From DASZZZ01 sp036260375 (GTDB lineage: Bacteria > Actinomycetota > CADDZG01 > WHSQ01), in assembly GCA_036260375.1 (NCBI GenBank), contig DASZZZ010000061.1, forward strand, positions 1 through 51,822: DNA of 51,822 bases, given 5' to 3'. Numbering within the stretch: the stretch's first letter is position 1; each line of letters starts with the position of its first letter. The notes under the pieces are model-generated. The model was not told where the DNA came from. It made no database searches and saw only the letters and a list, made by a program, of their open reading frames with translations. The position numbers and the translations under genes were made by a program. Shown piece after piece: positions 9,114 through 17,414 of this stretch.

Positions 9114-9140
9114 GTTAGTCCCCACACCCCCACGAGTCAA
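9112..9140 (-). promoter_or_regulatory. Promoter of the mraZ operon
   Basis: The minus strand shows TTGACT (9135-9140), a 17-bp spacer, and TAACGT (9112-9117), close to the sigma-70 consensus. Transcription would start near 9105, inside the MraZ box array, giving an mraZ leader of roughly 85 nt. Confidence 0.7.
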
Positions 9141-9233
9141 CGTTCACGGCGCTAATTGCACGTCTGTAATTCGTTGCGCCTGTTGCCTTCCGTAAAGACC
9201 AGCGCGCGTGAGAGCGCGTCGAAACGACGCTAC

Positions 9234-9494
9234 GAGCGGAGGGGGCGCGTGGAGTCGGGGCCGACTCAGAACGGTTTGGAGTGCCCCGGCCACGTGCGCC
9301 CGAAGCGGTCGCGCGCTCCGGAACCAGCGGAGGGCGCACGTGCGACGGGCCGACTCAGAACGGTTTGGAGTGCCCGGCGTGCGTGCGCCCGAAGCGGTCG
9401 CGCGCGCCGGACGAGCGGAGGGCGCACGTGAGTCGGGGCCGACTCAAACGGTTTGGAGTGCCCCGGCCACGTGCGCCCGGAGCGGTCGCGCGCG
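9234..9494. repeat. Three tandem copies of a structured intergenic repeat (family 1)
   Basis: Units lie at about 9234-9316, 9326-9406 and 9413-9494. Each has a GCGGAGGG entry, an outer arm GGGCGCACGTG (degenerate in unit 1), the core ACGGTTTGGAGTGCC, the matching outer arm CACGTGCGCCC (or CGTGCGCCC), and the tail GCGGTCGCGCG. Units 1 and 3 also contain an inner palindrome, GAGTCGGGGCCGACTC. The array fills the space between the 3' end of the HNH gene and the mraZ promoter; I see no gene in it. The same unit recurs at 29418-29590. Confidence 0.9.
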
Positions 9495-9495
9495 G

Positions 9496-10002
9496 TCAGG
9501 CGAACGACGCCGGCAGGCGGAGGTACTCCGTCCACGCCGGATCGATGCGATCGACCGCGACGATGATCCACACGCTGTCGTGCGGCGTCGCGGGCGTCGC
9601 GCGCAGGCGCATGCCGACGTCGACGGGCATGCGATTCTCCTTGCGCGAGTTGCACGGCCGGCACGCGGCGACGACGTTGTCCCACGTGTGCGCGCCGCCG
9701 CGGCTGCGAGGGACGATGTGGTCGACGTTCTCCGCCGGAGAGCCGCAGTACTGGCACTCGTAGTTGTCGCGCACGAACACGGCCTTGCGCGACAGCGACG
9801 CGCGCGCCCGGTACGGGACCTTGACGAAGTAGTTCAGGCGGACGACGCTCGGCGCCGCGATCTCGACGTGCTCCGAGCGGAACGAGTGGCCGTTGCTGTG
9901 GAGGACCTCGGCCTTGCCCTTGAGCGCGAGCACGAGCGCCCGCCGCACCGGCACGACGCACAGCGGCTGGTACGACGCGTTCAGAACCAGCGCTCTACCC
10001 AA
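9496..10002 (-). CDS. HNH endonuclease-domain protein
   Basis: A 168-residue protein starting GRALVLNASYQPL, the conserved start of a widespread actinobacterial HNH family. The nuclease fold is seen as CQYCG, then VDHIVPRSRGG, then NVVAACRPCN. These give two zinc-knuckle CxxC pairs and the His-Asn-His type active site. The TTG at 10002 is chosen because the family starts there. A TATACT box at 10012-10017 is 9 bp upstream, so the leader would be very short. The substrate is unknown; such proteins are usually stand-alone housekeeping genes rather than restriction enzymes. Repeat family 1 begins right after its stop codon. Confidence 0.87.
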   Translation of the reverse strand: MGRALVLNASYQPLCVVPVRRALVLALKGKAEVLHSNGHSFRSEHVEIAAPSVVRLNYFVKVPYRARASLSRKAVFVRDNYECQYCGSPAENVDHIVPRSRGGAHTWDNVVAACRPCNSRKENRMPVDVGMRLRATPATPHDSVWIIVAVDRIDPAWTEYLRLPASFA

Positions 10003-10055
10003 GACGCCGCCAGTATATAGAGGCGGTTACGGTTCCCGGCCGCGCCGCCGCGGCG

Positions 10056-10277
10056 TCACGCCTGCTCGCGGCGCGTGTCGCGCAGGTACTCGACGTAGCG
10101 GTGGAACGCGAGGTGGTCGGACACGACCTCCTCGGTCGCGTCGCCCTTGCGCACCCTCACGATGTCGGCGGGGCCGCCCGGCGCCGAGGGGTCCTCGTCG
10201 ATCTCGACGACCTCCCACCCGTCGTCGATGAGAGCGCGCAGACGCTCCAGCTCGGGGTCGTCGCCCCATCCCGCCAT
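10056..10277 (-). CDS. Small acidic hypothetical protein
   Basis: A 73-residue product starting MAGWGDDPELERLRAL with no signal peptide or membrane segment. It reads as a compact alpha/beta protein with many acidic residues. The ATG at 10277 has GGGAGG at a good spacing, which supports it as a real gene. It is divergent from the MoxR gene and lies upstream of the HNH gene in the same direction, with a 53-bp gap that contains the HNH -10 box. I recognise no domain. Confidence 0.65.
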   Translation of the reverse strand: MAGWGDDPELERLRALIDDGWEVVEIDEDPSAPGGPADIVRVRKGDATEEVVSDHLAFHRYVEYLRDTRREQA

Positions 10278-10452
10278 CGTCGTCCTCCCTCTCGTCGGTG
10301 GCCGGCGGTCGAGGCGCAACCCTATCGGGCGCGCCCGGCCCCCGCCCCGCGCCGTCGTGCCGCGTCGCGCCGCGCCGCCGGCGGGATACGACGCCTGCGC
10401 TGGTACTCTCCCGTCTCGGAACCAGTCGCATCCGACAGGAGTCTCATCGACC

Positions 10453-11424
10453 GTGGACCACGCCGCGCCGACCGACTTCGCAGGCTTCCGCGACGCCTTC
10501 GAGCGCATCGCGATCAACGTCGAGCGCACGATCCAGGGCAAGGGCGACGTCGTGCGACTCGCGCTCGTAGCCCTCCTCGCCGAGGGCCACGTGCTGCTCG
10601 AGGACGTTCCGGGCGTCGGCAAGACGATGCTCGCCAAGTCGCTCGCGCGCTCGATCGACTGCACGTGGCGTCGCATCCAGTTCACGCCCGACCTCCTGCC
10701 GACCGACGTCACGGGCGTCAACGTGTGGGACCGCGGCAGCGGCGAGTTCCGCTTCAAGCCCGGCGCCGTGTTCTCCAACATCTGTCTCGGCGACGAGATC
10801 AACCGCGCGTCGCCCAAGACGCAGTCGGCCCTGCTCGAGTGCATGGAGGAGCGGCAGGTCACCGCCGACGGCGTCACGCACCGGCTGCGGGAGCCGTTCA
10901 TCGTCATCGCGACGCAGAACCCGATCGAGCACGAGGGCACGTATCCGCTGCCGGAGTCGCAGCTCGACCGGTTCATGATGCGGCTGTCGATGGGATACCC
11001 GAGCCGGTCGTCGGAGCTCGAGATCCTCGACCGCCACGGCGACCATCACGCGCTCGACGACCTCGAGCCGGTCGCCGACGCCGACGGCGTTCTCCACCTC
11101 GTCCGCATGGCGCGCGACGTCCACGTCGCGGCCGGCCTCAAGTCCTACATCGTCGACATCAGCGAGGCGACCCGGACCCTGCCCGACGTCTACCTCGGCG
11201 CGAGCCCCCGGGCCTCGCTGTACCTCCTGAAGGCGGCGCGCGCGCTGGCGGCGAGCCGCGGCCGCGACTACGTCGTGCCGGACGACGTCAAGGACCTCGC
11301 GATCCCCGTGCTCGCGCACCGGGTGCTGCTCGCGCCCGAGGCCCAGATGCGGGGCGCGCGCGCCGAGGACGTCCTGCGCGGCTTGCTCGACAGCGTGCCG
11401 ATCCCCGAGCGCGAGCGGGCGTAG
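10453..11424 (+). CDS. MoxR-family AAA+ ATPase
   Basis: Chaperone-like ATPase of 323 residues. Visible motifs are Walker A (EDVPGVGKTMLAKSLA), the PDLLPTDVTG segment, Walker B and its neighbour (LGDEINRASPKTQSALLE), sensor 1 (VIATQNPIE), and the C-terminal lid domain. It heads a three-gene operon with a DUF58 protein and a transglutaminase, a standard set. In studied relatives MoxR acts with von Willebrand-type partners to mature other proteins; the DUF58 protein is the likely partner. The GTG start at 10453 is chosen from the family N-terminus, and the GGAG upstream is somewhat distant. Confidence 0.9.
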   Translation: MDHAAPTDFAGFRDAFERIAINVERTIQGKGDVVRLALVALLAEGHVLLEDVPGVGKTMLAKSLARSIDCTWRRIQFTPDLLPTDVTGVNVWDRGSGEFRFKPGAVFSNICLGDEINRASPKTQSALLECMEERQVTADGVTHRLREPFIVIATQNPIEHEGTYPLPESQLDRFMMRLSMGYPSRSSELEILDRHGDHHALDDLEPVADADGVLHLVRMARDVHVAAGLKSYIVDISEATRTLPDVYLGASPRASLYLLKAARALAASRGRDYVVPDDVKDLAIPVLAHRVLLAPEAQMRGARAEDVLRGLLDSVPIPERERA

Positions 11425-11428
11425 CGGC

Positions 11429-12721
11429 GTGCCGACGGTGCGCGGCTGGCTCACCGCCGCCGCCGGGATCGCGGTGTGGGTCCTCGGACGGGTCCTCGAC
11501 GCGACGCCGCTCGAGCAGATCGGCGCCGCGCTCGTGATCGCCGTCGTAGCCGCCGTCGTCGTCGTGCGCGCCCGGCGCGCGCGCATCGACGTGGCGCGTA
11601 CGGTGTCCCCGGAGCGCGCGCCGTCGGGCCGTCTCGTCACCGTCGAGCTTCGGCTCGTGAACTCCGGCCGCACGCCCGCGCCGCTGTTGTTGCTCGATGA
11701 TCGCCTCCCGGTCGAGCTGTCCGGGCACGCGCGCTTCGCGCTCAACGGCGTCGAGCCGGGCGGCGACCGCACCGTCACCTATCGCATCAGGCCCGCGCTG
11801 CGCGGCCGTTACGAGGTCGGTCCGTTGCGGCTGTCGTTCGTCGACCCCTTCGGCCTCGCGCGCTCGGACACCAGCGGCACCGACGCGAGCGCGTTCCTCG
11901 TCTACCCGCGCATCGAGCAGCTCGCGCTCCCCCGCGATCTCGGAGAGCGCCGTAGCGTGTCGGTCTCCGCGCTGCGCCAGCCGAGCGGGGCGCGCGGCGA
12001 GGAGTTCTACACGATGCGCGAGTACGTCGAGGGCGACGACCTGCGCCGTATCCACTGGCCGTCGACCGCCAAGCGCGCCCGCCCGATGATCCGGCTCGAG
12101 GAGACGCCGTGGCACACGCGCGCCACGATCGTGCTCGACGACCGGCGCGGCGCGCACGACGGCTTCGCGGAGTCGTCGTCGTTCGAGCGCTCGGTCGAGG
12201 CGTGCGCGTCGCTCGCCGCGCTCTACCACCGCTCCGGCTACAGCTTCCGCGTCGCGGGCGCGCACGAGGCCGGCGTGCCCACCGGCAAGGGAACCGCTCA
12301 CTTGCACCGCTGTCTCGACCTGCTCGCGACCGTGCGCGCACAGACGGCCGCCGGCGGAGACGACCCGCTCGCGGTGCGCCTCGCCGAGCTGCACTCGACG
12401 ACCACGCCCGAGGGCACGCTCGTCGTCGTCTCGGGCGGCGTCGACGCCGACGAGGCGGTGATGCTGTCGCTGTGCAAGCGTCGCTTCCGACAGGTCGTCG
12501 TCGTGCTGTTCGCGGCGCATCGCTACGGTGTAGGCGGCACCCGGACGAGGTGGGAGGGCGAGCGACGCACGCACGAGGTCGTGCGGCTGCTCGCGCGCGC
12601 GGGCATGCAGGCGCTCGTGCTCGGCCCCGAGGACGGATTCGGACGCGCGTGGGCGTCGCTGTCGAATCCCCACGCGCACGCGAGGGAGAGCCGATGGGAT
12701 CCGAAGGCCGAACCCGTCTAG
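11429..12721 (+). CDS. DUF58 protein with N-terminal membrane hairpin
   Basis: A 430-residue protein. Two hydrophobic segments (about residues 7-20 and 30-47) are followed by a beta-rich region and then the DUF58 core: EFYTMREYVEGDDLRRIHWPSTAKR, here split by description into EFYTMREY and DDLRRIHW. A vWA-like fold follows. It starts 4 bp after the MoxR stop and its 3' end overlaps the transglutaminase start by 28 bp, so the three are co-translated. DUF58 proteins are membrane-anchored partners of MoxR ATPases; the precise substrate is unknown. Confidence 0.88.
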   Translation: MPTVRGWLTAAAGIAVWVLGRVLDATPLEQIGAALVIAVVAAVVVVRARRARIDVARTVSPERAPSGRLVTVELRLVNSGRTPAPLLLLDDRLPVELSGHARFALNGVEPGGDRTVTYRIRPALRGRYEVGPLRLSFVDPFGLARSDTSGTDASAFLVYPRIEQLALPRDLGERRSVSVSALRQPSGARGEEFYTMREYVEGDDLRRIHWPSTAKRARPMIRLEETPWHTRATIVLDDRRGAHDGFAESSSFERSVEACASLAALYHRSGYSFRVAGAHEAGVPTGKGTAHLHRCLDLLATVRAQTAAGGDDPLAVRLAELHSTTTPEGTLVVVSGGVDADEAVMLSLCKRRFRQVVVVLFAAHRYGVGGTRTRWEGERRTHEVVRLLARAGMQALVLGPEDGFGRAWASLSNPHAHARESRWDPKAEPV

Positions 12722-14991
12722 CGCTCGCGGCGCTGCTCGGCACGACGATCGCGGCCTACATGCAGGTCATGCGGCCGGACGACTACGCGGGACCGGTCCT
12801 GCTCGGCATGGCGATCGCCGGTGCGCTCGCGGTCGGCGCCCGCCGTCTCGGCCTCGGCACGCCGCTGTCCGCGCTGCTGTCCGCGCTCGCGCTCCTCACG
12901 TACGTCGGGCTCGTGTTCGCCGGCGACCACACCGCGTACGGACTCCCCACGCCCGCGGCGGTCGCCGCCATCGCGCGCTCGATCGTGCGCGCGTACGACT
13001 TCGTCGAGATCGACTTCGCGCCGGTGCCCGTGCGGCCGGGCTACGTCGTCATGCTCGTCACGGGGCTGTGGGGCGCGACCGCGCTCGGGGAGATCGCGAC
13101 GTTCCGGTGGCGCCGTCCGCTGCTCGCGAGCATCGCTCCGATCGCGCTGTTCTCGATCGCGGTGGTGGTCGGGACGGGGACGTTCGTGCCGGTGCTCGTC
13201 GTGCTGTTCCTCGCCGCGCTGATGACGTTCTGGGCGTTCGAGTCCCTCCACCGTCTGCGCTCGTGGGGACGCTGGGTGTCGACGTGGCCGGGGCGCCGTG
13301 ACGACGAGCCGACTTCGATCGTCGGCGTCGTCGGGCGGCGGATGGCGGCGTCGACGATCGCGCTCGCGCTCGCGTCGCCGTTCGTCCTCCCCGCGCTCGG
13401 AGAGGGCGCGCTGGCGTGGCGCAGCGGCATCGGCGGCGGCCCGGGCGCCAGCTCCGGCGGCCCGGGCGACGGAACGACCATCGACCCGCTCGTGTCGATC
13501 GCGAGCACGCTGACCGGGCGTTCCGAGGAGGAGCTGTTCCGCGTCGAGACCTCGGCGTCGACCGTCCCGCGCTGGCACCTGTGGACGCTGACTGAGTTCG
13601 ACGGCGAGCGGTGGAAGCCCGCGCCCGACCCGACGGACAACCCTTCGAGCGAGGAGGTCGACGTCTACCAGCCGAGCGGGGCGCCGGTGGAGCGGCTCGA
13701 GTACCGCGTCGAGCTGAGCAAGCTGGTCGGCGAGCGCATGCCGGTCGCGTTCAAGCCGTCGTCGCTGAAGATGAACGAGCTCGCCGACCAAGCCGACGTG
13801 CGAGTCGACACGGTCACGGGCGACGTCGCGTTCGCGCGCGAGCTCGAGGACGATCTCGCCTACGACGTCGTCTCCGACGTCCCGGTCCCCACCGAGGACG
13901 TGCTGCGCAAGGCCGACGTCGGCCTCGACGCGGCCGGGGACGAGTACGTCTCGCTCCCGCCCGGGGCCGTCGACGAGCGCGTCGAGCGGTTGCTGGAGCG
14001 CTGGACGGCGCGCGCCGAGACGCCGTTCGAGAAGCTCGTCGCGATCCAGGAGCGCCTGTGGCGATTCACGTACAACGCCGACCCGGGCATCGTCGAGACG
14101 ACCGCCGACGGCGTCGGCATCAACTACCTCACCAAGTTCCTGCTCGACACGAAGATGGGCTTCTGCCAGCAGTTCGCGACCGCGTTCGCAGTCCTGTCGC
14201 GCCACCTCGGCTACCCGACGCGCGTCGTGGTCGGGTTCATGCCGGGACTCCGCCAGAGCACGGACGACGGCGGGAAGGCCGTCTACGTCGTGCGCGGCTC
14301 CGACGCCCACGCGTGGCCCGAGGTCTACTTCCGCAACGTCGGATGGGTCCCCTTCGAGCCGACTCCGCGTCCGGACGCGGTGCCCGAGTACACGCAGCCG
14401 GACGTCCCCGGCGACGGGCTCGCGGGGGGCGGCGACGCGGCGTCGCAGCGCAACCGGGCGAGCCAGCTCGCGGAGCGCGCCGGGGCGGCCGGGGGCGGCC
14501 CCGGGGCCGGCGACGGGCGCGACGCCCGGGCGCGCGAGGCGGAGTGGGAGCGGCGCTTCGCGCGGCTGCTGACGATCGTGGCGCTCGGCGTGCTCGCGTT
14601 CCTCGCCGGCGTTCCCGCGCTGAAGGGCTGGAGGGTGCGGCGGCGCTACGCCCGCGCGCGCGACGCGCGCGAGGCGATCGCGGCCGCGTTCGAGGACTTC
14701 GAGCAGGCGGCGGCCGACCTCGCCACGCCGCGTTCGCGCGCCGAGACGGCGACCGCGTACGCCACCCGCGTCACGCGCGCCGCCAAGCTGTCCGAGGACG
14801 CCGGACGCCGGCTTGCGTCGCTGTACGACGCGGCCTTGTACGCGCCGTCCGAGCTGCGCGACGAGCGCGCTCGCGAGGCGCGCTCGCTCGTCAAGCAGCT
14901 GAAGGACGGGCTGTGGTCGCAGGCGTCGTGGTGGAGCCGGGGCACGCGGGTGTTCTCGACGCGCGGGCTCGCGTCGCCCGGCCGCTCCTGA
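12694..14991 (+). CDS. Membrane transglutaminase-like protein (TgpA type)
   Basis: A 765-residue protein. About six N-terminal membrane segments precede an extracytoplasmic transglutaminase core with the catalytic Cys in GFCQQFATAFA, the His in SDAHAWPEVYF, and a following acidic residue. A Gly-rich linker, a further membrane helix (LLTIVALGVLAFLAGVPAL) and a C-terminal cytoplasmic DUF4129-like segment end the protein. The ATG at 12694 lies inside the DUF58 gene and is preceded by GAGGGAGAG. The order MoxR-DUF58-transglutaminase is typical; a cell-envelope protein-processing role is inferred. The gene is convergent with the MerR gene, 7 bp away. Confidence 0.88.
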   Translation: MGSEGRTRLALAALLGTTIAAYMQVMRPDDYAGPVLLGMAIAGALAVGARRLGLGTPLSALLSALALLTYVGLVFAGDHTAYGLPTPAAVAAIARSIVRAYDFVEIDFAPVPVRPGYVVMLVTGLWGATALGEIATFRWRRPLLASIAPIALFSIAVVVGTGTFVPVLVVLFLAALMTFWAFESLHRLRSWGRWVSTWPGRRDDEPTSIVGVVGRRMAASTIALALASPFVLPALGEGALAWRSGIGGGPGASSGGPGDGTTIDPLVSIASTLTGRSEEELFRVETSASTVPRWHLWTLTEFDGERWKPAPDPTDNPSSEEVDVYQPSGAPVERLEYRVELSKLVGERMPVAFKPSSLKMNELADQADVRVDTVTGDVAFARELEDDLAYDVVSDVPVPTEDVLRKADVGLDAAGDEYVSLPPGAVDERVERLLERWTARAETPFEKLVAIQERLWRFTYNADPGIVETTADGVGINYLTKFLLDTKMGFCQQFATAFAVLSRHLGYPTRVVVGFMPGLRQSTDDGGKAVYVVRGSDAHAWPEVYFRNVGWVPFEPTPRPDAVPEYTQPDVPGDGLAGGGDAASQRNRASQLAERAGAAGGGPGAGDGRDARAREAEWERRFARLLTIVALGVLAFLAGVPALKGWRVRRRYARARDAREAIAAAFEDFEQAAADLATPRSRAETATAYATRVTRAAKLSEDAGRRLASLYDAALYAPSELRDERAREARSLVKQLKDGLWSQASWWSRGTRVFSTRGLASPGRS

Positions 14992-14998
14992 GCGCCGG

Positions 14999-15559
14999 TC
15001 AGCGCGCCGCGCGCAGGCGCCGGCGCGTGTCCGGGTCGAGCTCGCGCTCGACCTCGGACCCGACGCGGCGCAGGGCGGACACGAACTCCTCGCGGTCGTA
15101 CAGGTACTCGGCGACGCGTCCGTCGACGCTGCGCGCGATCTCGTCGAGCGCGAGGAAGAAGGTCATCTGCCCCTCCTTGAGCGCGTCGAGGATCTCGCCG
15201 TCGTCGCGGCATACCTTGAAGACGCTGTGCCCGTCGGTCACGAGCTTGGTCTCGGACAGGTGTTCCTCGAGGCCCGCGCGCTTACGAAGGTAGTCGTAGG
15301 CGCGGCGGACGCGCTGCAGGCTCATGCCTCCCTCGAGCAACGACCGGACGACGCGCAGCGCGACGAGGTCGCGGAACGAATAGAGGCGCCGGACTCCGGG
15401 GCGGCCCCCGGTCGACTGGACGCTCGGCTTGACGAGACCGATGCGGTCCCAATAGCGCAATTGATGCGCCGTGCAACCGGTGAAACGAGACGCCTGTTGT
15501 GCCGAGAATCCCTCCATCGGAGCGCGCGGACCTCCCCTTGTGCCATTGAGTTCATTCAT
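14999..15559 (-). CDS. MerR-family transcriptional regulator
   Basis: A 186-residue DNA-binding protein. The N-terminal winged helix reads FSAQQASRFTGCTAHQLRYWDRIGL, given here as FSAQQASRFTGC then QLRYWDRIGL, followed by GVRRLYSFRDLVALRVVRSL and a dimerisation helix. The C-terminal third has no metal-binding cysteines, so the effector is unknown. The ATG at 15559 is preceded by AGGGA; an internal ATG at 15517 is possible. A similar protein is often found near division or polyketide genes in Actinomycetota, but nothing here fixes a target. Confidence 0.85.
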   Translation of the reverse strand: MNELNGTRGGPRAPMEGFSAQQASRFTGCTAHQLRYWDRIGLVKPSVQSTGGRPGVRRLYSFRDLVALRVVRSLLEGGMSLQRVRRAYDYLRKRAGLEEHLSETKLVTDGHSVFKVCRDDGEILDALKEGQMTFFLALDEIARSVDGRVAEYLYDREEFVSALRRVGSEVERELDPDTRRRLRAAR

Positions 15560-15627
15560 GGTGGCGTCCCTACACCGGGCCCCACATCCCCAGCCGAGCC
15601 CGGCGTCCCCGTGCGACGCCGGAAGCG

Positions 15628-15657
15628 AATCTAGCGCGGCGCGTCGCGGGGCGGCAA
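15628..15657 (-). promoter_or_regulatory. Putative promoter of the MerR gene
   Basis: On the minus strand TTGCCG (15652-15657) is followed after 18 bp by TAGATT (15628-15633), about 70 bp before the MerR start. The match is moderate. No clear MerR-type operator dyad was found between the boxes. Confidence 0.45.
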
Positions 15658-15701
15658 GGCCAAATCCGCAATCTCCGAAGGGCCGTCGAAAAGTTTGTGT
15701 C

Positions 15702-16070
15702 TCAGGACCGCTTATAGCGCTGCCGCATCCGAGATTCCCACTCCTCGAAACGGCGCGCGAGCCGGTCACGGCGCCCCGCGCCTCCTTCGGCGCGCGCGGA
15801 ACCGACACCTCGTATGGACCCCGCGACCAACACTATTCCGGCGACCATCGCGCCGAACGCGACGACGCCGACGAGCAGCGACTGCGACACGAAGAAACCG
15901 ACGAGGACCGCGAGCCCCGACGCGAACAGCACGGCGCCGAGCTTGATCCGCCGCACCTCGTCCATGCGCGGCGCGCGCCGGCGAACGTCGCGCGCGAACT
16001 TTGGGTCCTCCTCGTAGAGGTTCCGCTCGATCTCCTCGAGGATCTTCTGCTCACGCTCGGACAGTGGCAC
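15702..16070 (-). CDS. DUF3040 membrane protein
   Basis: A 122-residue actinobacterial protein that begins with the family signature PLSEREQKILEEIERNLYEE, followed by EDPKFARDVR. Two adjacent membrane helices follow (LGAVLFASGLAVLVGFFV and GVVAFGAMVAGIVLVAG), then a basic C-terminal tail. DUF3040 proteins commonly lie near dinB and the dcw cluster in Actinomycetota, as here; function unknown. The GTG start at 16070 is 9 bp after a TATAAT box, so the leader is almost absent. Confidence 0.88.
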   Translation of the reverse strand: MPLSEREQKILEEIERNLYEEDPKFARDVRRRAPRMDEVRRIKLGAVLFASGLAVLVGFFVSQSLLVGVVAFGAMVAGIVLVAGSIRGVGSARAEGGAGRRDRLARRFEEWESRMRQRYKRS

Positions 16071-16079
16071 GGCTTAACG

Positions 16080-16085
16080 ATTATA
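16080..16085 (-). promoter_or_regulatory. TATAAT -10 box of the DUF3040 gene
   Basis: Perfect consensus -10 on the minus strand, 9 bp upstream of the GTG start. No good -35 is seen at 16-18 bp. A start about 7 bp downstream would leave a leader of only a few nucleotides. Confidence 0.55.
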
Positions 16086-16119
16086 GGGAGCACCTCCGCC
16101 TGTGGACCCCGGACCGGCG

Positions 16120-16144
16120 AAAAAAGCAAGGGCCCGGCCGGGCC
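16120..16144 (-). terminator. Rho-independent terminator after dinB
   Basis: On the minus strand GGCCC-GGCC-GGGCC (16131-16144) is followed by CTTGC and then TTTTTT (16120-16125). It lies 11 bp downstream of the dinB stop. It separates dinB transcription from the DUF3040 gene. Confidence 0.75.
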
Positions 16145-16155
16145 ACGGGAGGCCC

Positions 16156-17328
16156 TCAGTCGCGCGGGTCGAGCAGGGCCGCGGGCCCGACGGCGCCGTC
16201 GCCGAAGCGGGCCCGGATGCGATCGACGGCGCGCGCCGCGTCGCCCCACGCGGGGGCGGCGGCGTCGAGCAGGTCCAGCTGCCGGCGCGGGGGCCCGGGC
16301 GCGAGCCCGCCGACGCTCACGCCGAGCAGGCGGATGCGCGGGCGGTCCGGATCGAGGGCGCCGTAGAGGTCGCGCGCGACCGCGTAGATCTCCGCCGCGG
16401 TGTCGAGCTCCGGCCCCGGCGTGCGAGCGCGCGTGATCGTCTTGAAGTTCGAGAACCGCACCTTGAGCGTCACCGTCCGGCCGCACAGGCCCTTGGCCCG
16501 CAGGCGCGCCGCGGTGCGGTCGCTCAGGCGCAGGATCTCGCGCAGGACGTCGGGGGCCGCGTCGAGGTCGTGGGCGAACGTCTCCTCCGAGCCGACCGAC
16601 TTGGCCGGCTCGTTCGGGACGACGGGCCGGTCGTCGACGCCGCGCGCGAGGCGATGGAGCTGCGCGCCGAGCGCGTCGCCCACGGCGCGCTCGAGCGTGC
16701 GGCGCGACATCGCCGCGAGGTCGCCGACGCGGCGCAACCCGAGCTTGCGGAGCACGTCGCCGACCTGCTCGCCGACGCCCCACAGCGCGTCGACGGGCAG
16801 CGGGTGCAGGAAGTCGGCGACGGCGTCGGGCGGAACGACGAGGAGGCCGTCGGGCTTGGCGCGCGTCGACGCGAGCTTGGCGAGGAACTTGTTCGGAGCG
16901 ACGCCGACGGTGCACTTCAGGCCGAGCTCCGCGATCCGCTCCTTGACCTGCGCCGCGATCGCGACGGGCTCGCCGAACAGCCGCACCGACCCGGCGACGT
17001 CGAGGAACGCCTCGTCGAGCGAGATCGACTCGACCAACGGCGTGAACGACTCGAACACCGCGCGGATGCGCCGCGCGTAGTCGCCGTACGACTCGAAGTC
17101 GTTGGGGACGAACGCGGCATGCGGGCACAGGCGCCGCGCCCGCACCATCGGCATCGCCGAGCGCACGCCGAACTCGCGCGCCTCGTACGACGCTGACGTC
17201 ACGACGCCGCGGCCCCCCTGTCCTCCGACGATCACCGGACGGCCGCGCAGCGACGGGTCCTTGATCGCCTCGACCGACGCGTAGAACGCGTCCATGTCGA
17301 CGTGCAGGATCGGCGTCGGCGGCCTCAT
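16156..17328 (-). CDS. dinB: DNA polymerase IV (DinB), Y-family translesion polymerase
   Basis: A 390-residue Y-family polymerase. It opens ILHVDMDAFYASVEA (catalytic Asp residues and steric gate), then VVTSASYEAREFGVRSAMP, and SISLDEAFLDVAGS with the paired catalytic acidic residues. The helix-hairpin-helix thumb and little-finger domain follow. Near the C-terminus RRQLDLLD fits the beta-clamp binding motif. In several actinobacteria dinB lies next to a dnaE paralog, and here only an oppositely oriented reductase gene separates it from one. No LexA box was seen immediately upstream. Confidence 0.95.
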   Translation of the reverse strand: MRPPTPILHVDMDAFYASVEAIKDPSLRGRPVIVGGQGGRGVVTSASYEAREFGVRSAMPMVRARRLCPHAAFVPNDFESYGDYARRIRAVFESFTPLVESISLDEAFLDVAGSVRLFGEPVAIAAQVKERIAELGLKCTVGVAPNKFLAKLASTRAKPDGLLVVPPDAVADFLHPLPVDALWGVGEQVGDVLRKLGLRRVGDLAAMSRRTLERAVGDALGAQLHRLARGVDDRPVVPNEPAKSVGSEETFAHDLDAAPDVLREILRLSDRTAARLRAKGLCGRTVTLKVRFSNFKTITRARTPGPELDTAAEIYAVARDLYGALDPDRPRIRLLGVSVGGLAPGPPRRQLDLLDAAAPAWGDAARAVDRIRARFGDGAVGPAALLDPRD

Positions 17329-17414
17329 CGCGCGAGCCTACGGCGGACGGTGCCGGCGGTCGCGGCGCCGTGTGATCCTGGGGCCACGGCGGCGCGACGA
17401 ACAGGAGCGGCGAC

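Noticed and set aside
9234..9494. CRISPR array
   Set aside because: Units are about 82 bp, nearly adjacent, without unique spacers of constant length. They are palindromic intergenic repeats, and no cas gene is present.
10444..11778. Long open frame opposite the MoxR/DUF58 genes (and similar long antisense frames at 12718-14310, 17325-18473, 19756-22566, 31838-35209)
   Set aside because: Composition is Arg/Glu/Val/Asp-rich low complexity. The opposite strand encodes clear families, and very high GC makes stop-free antisense frames common.
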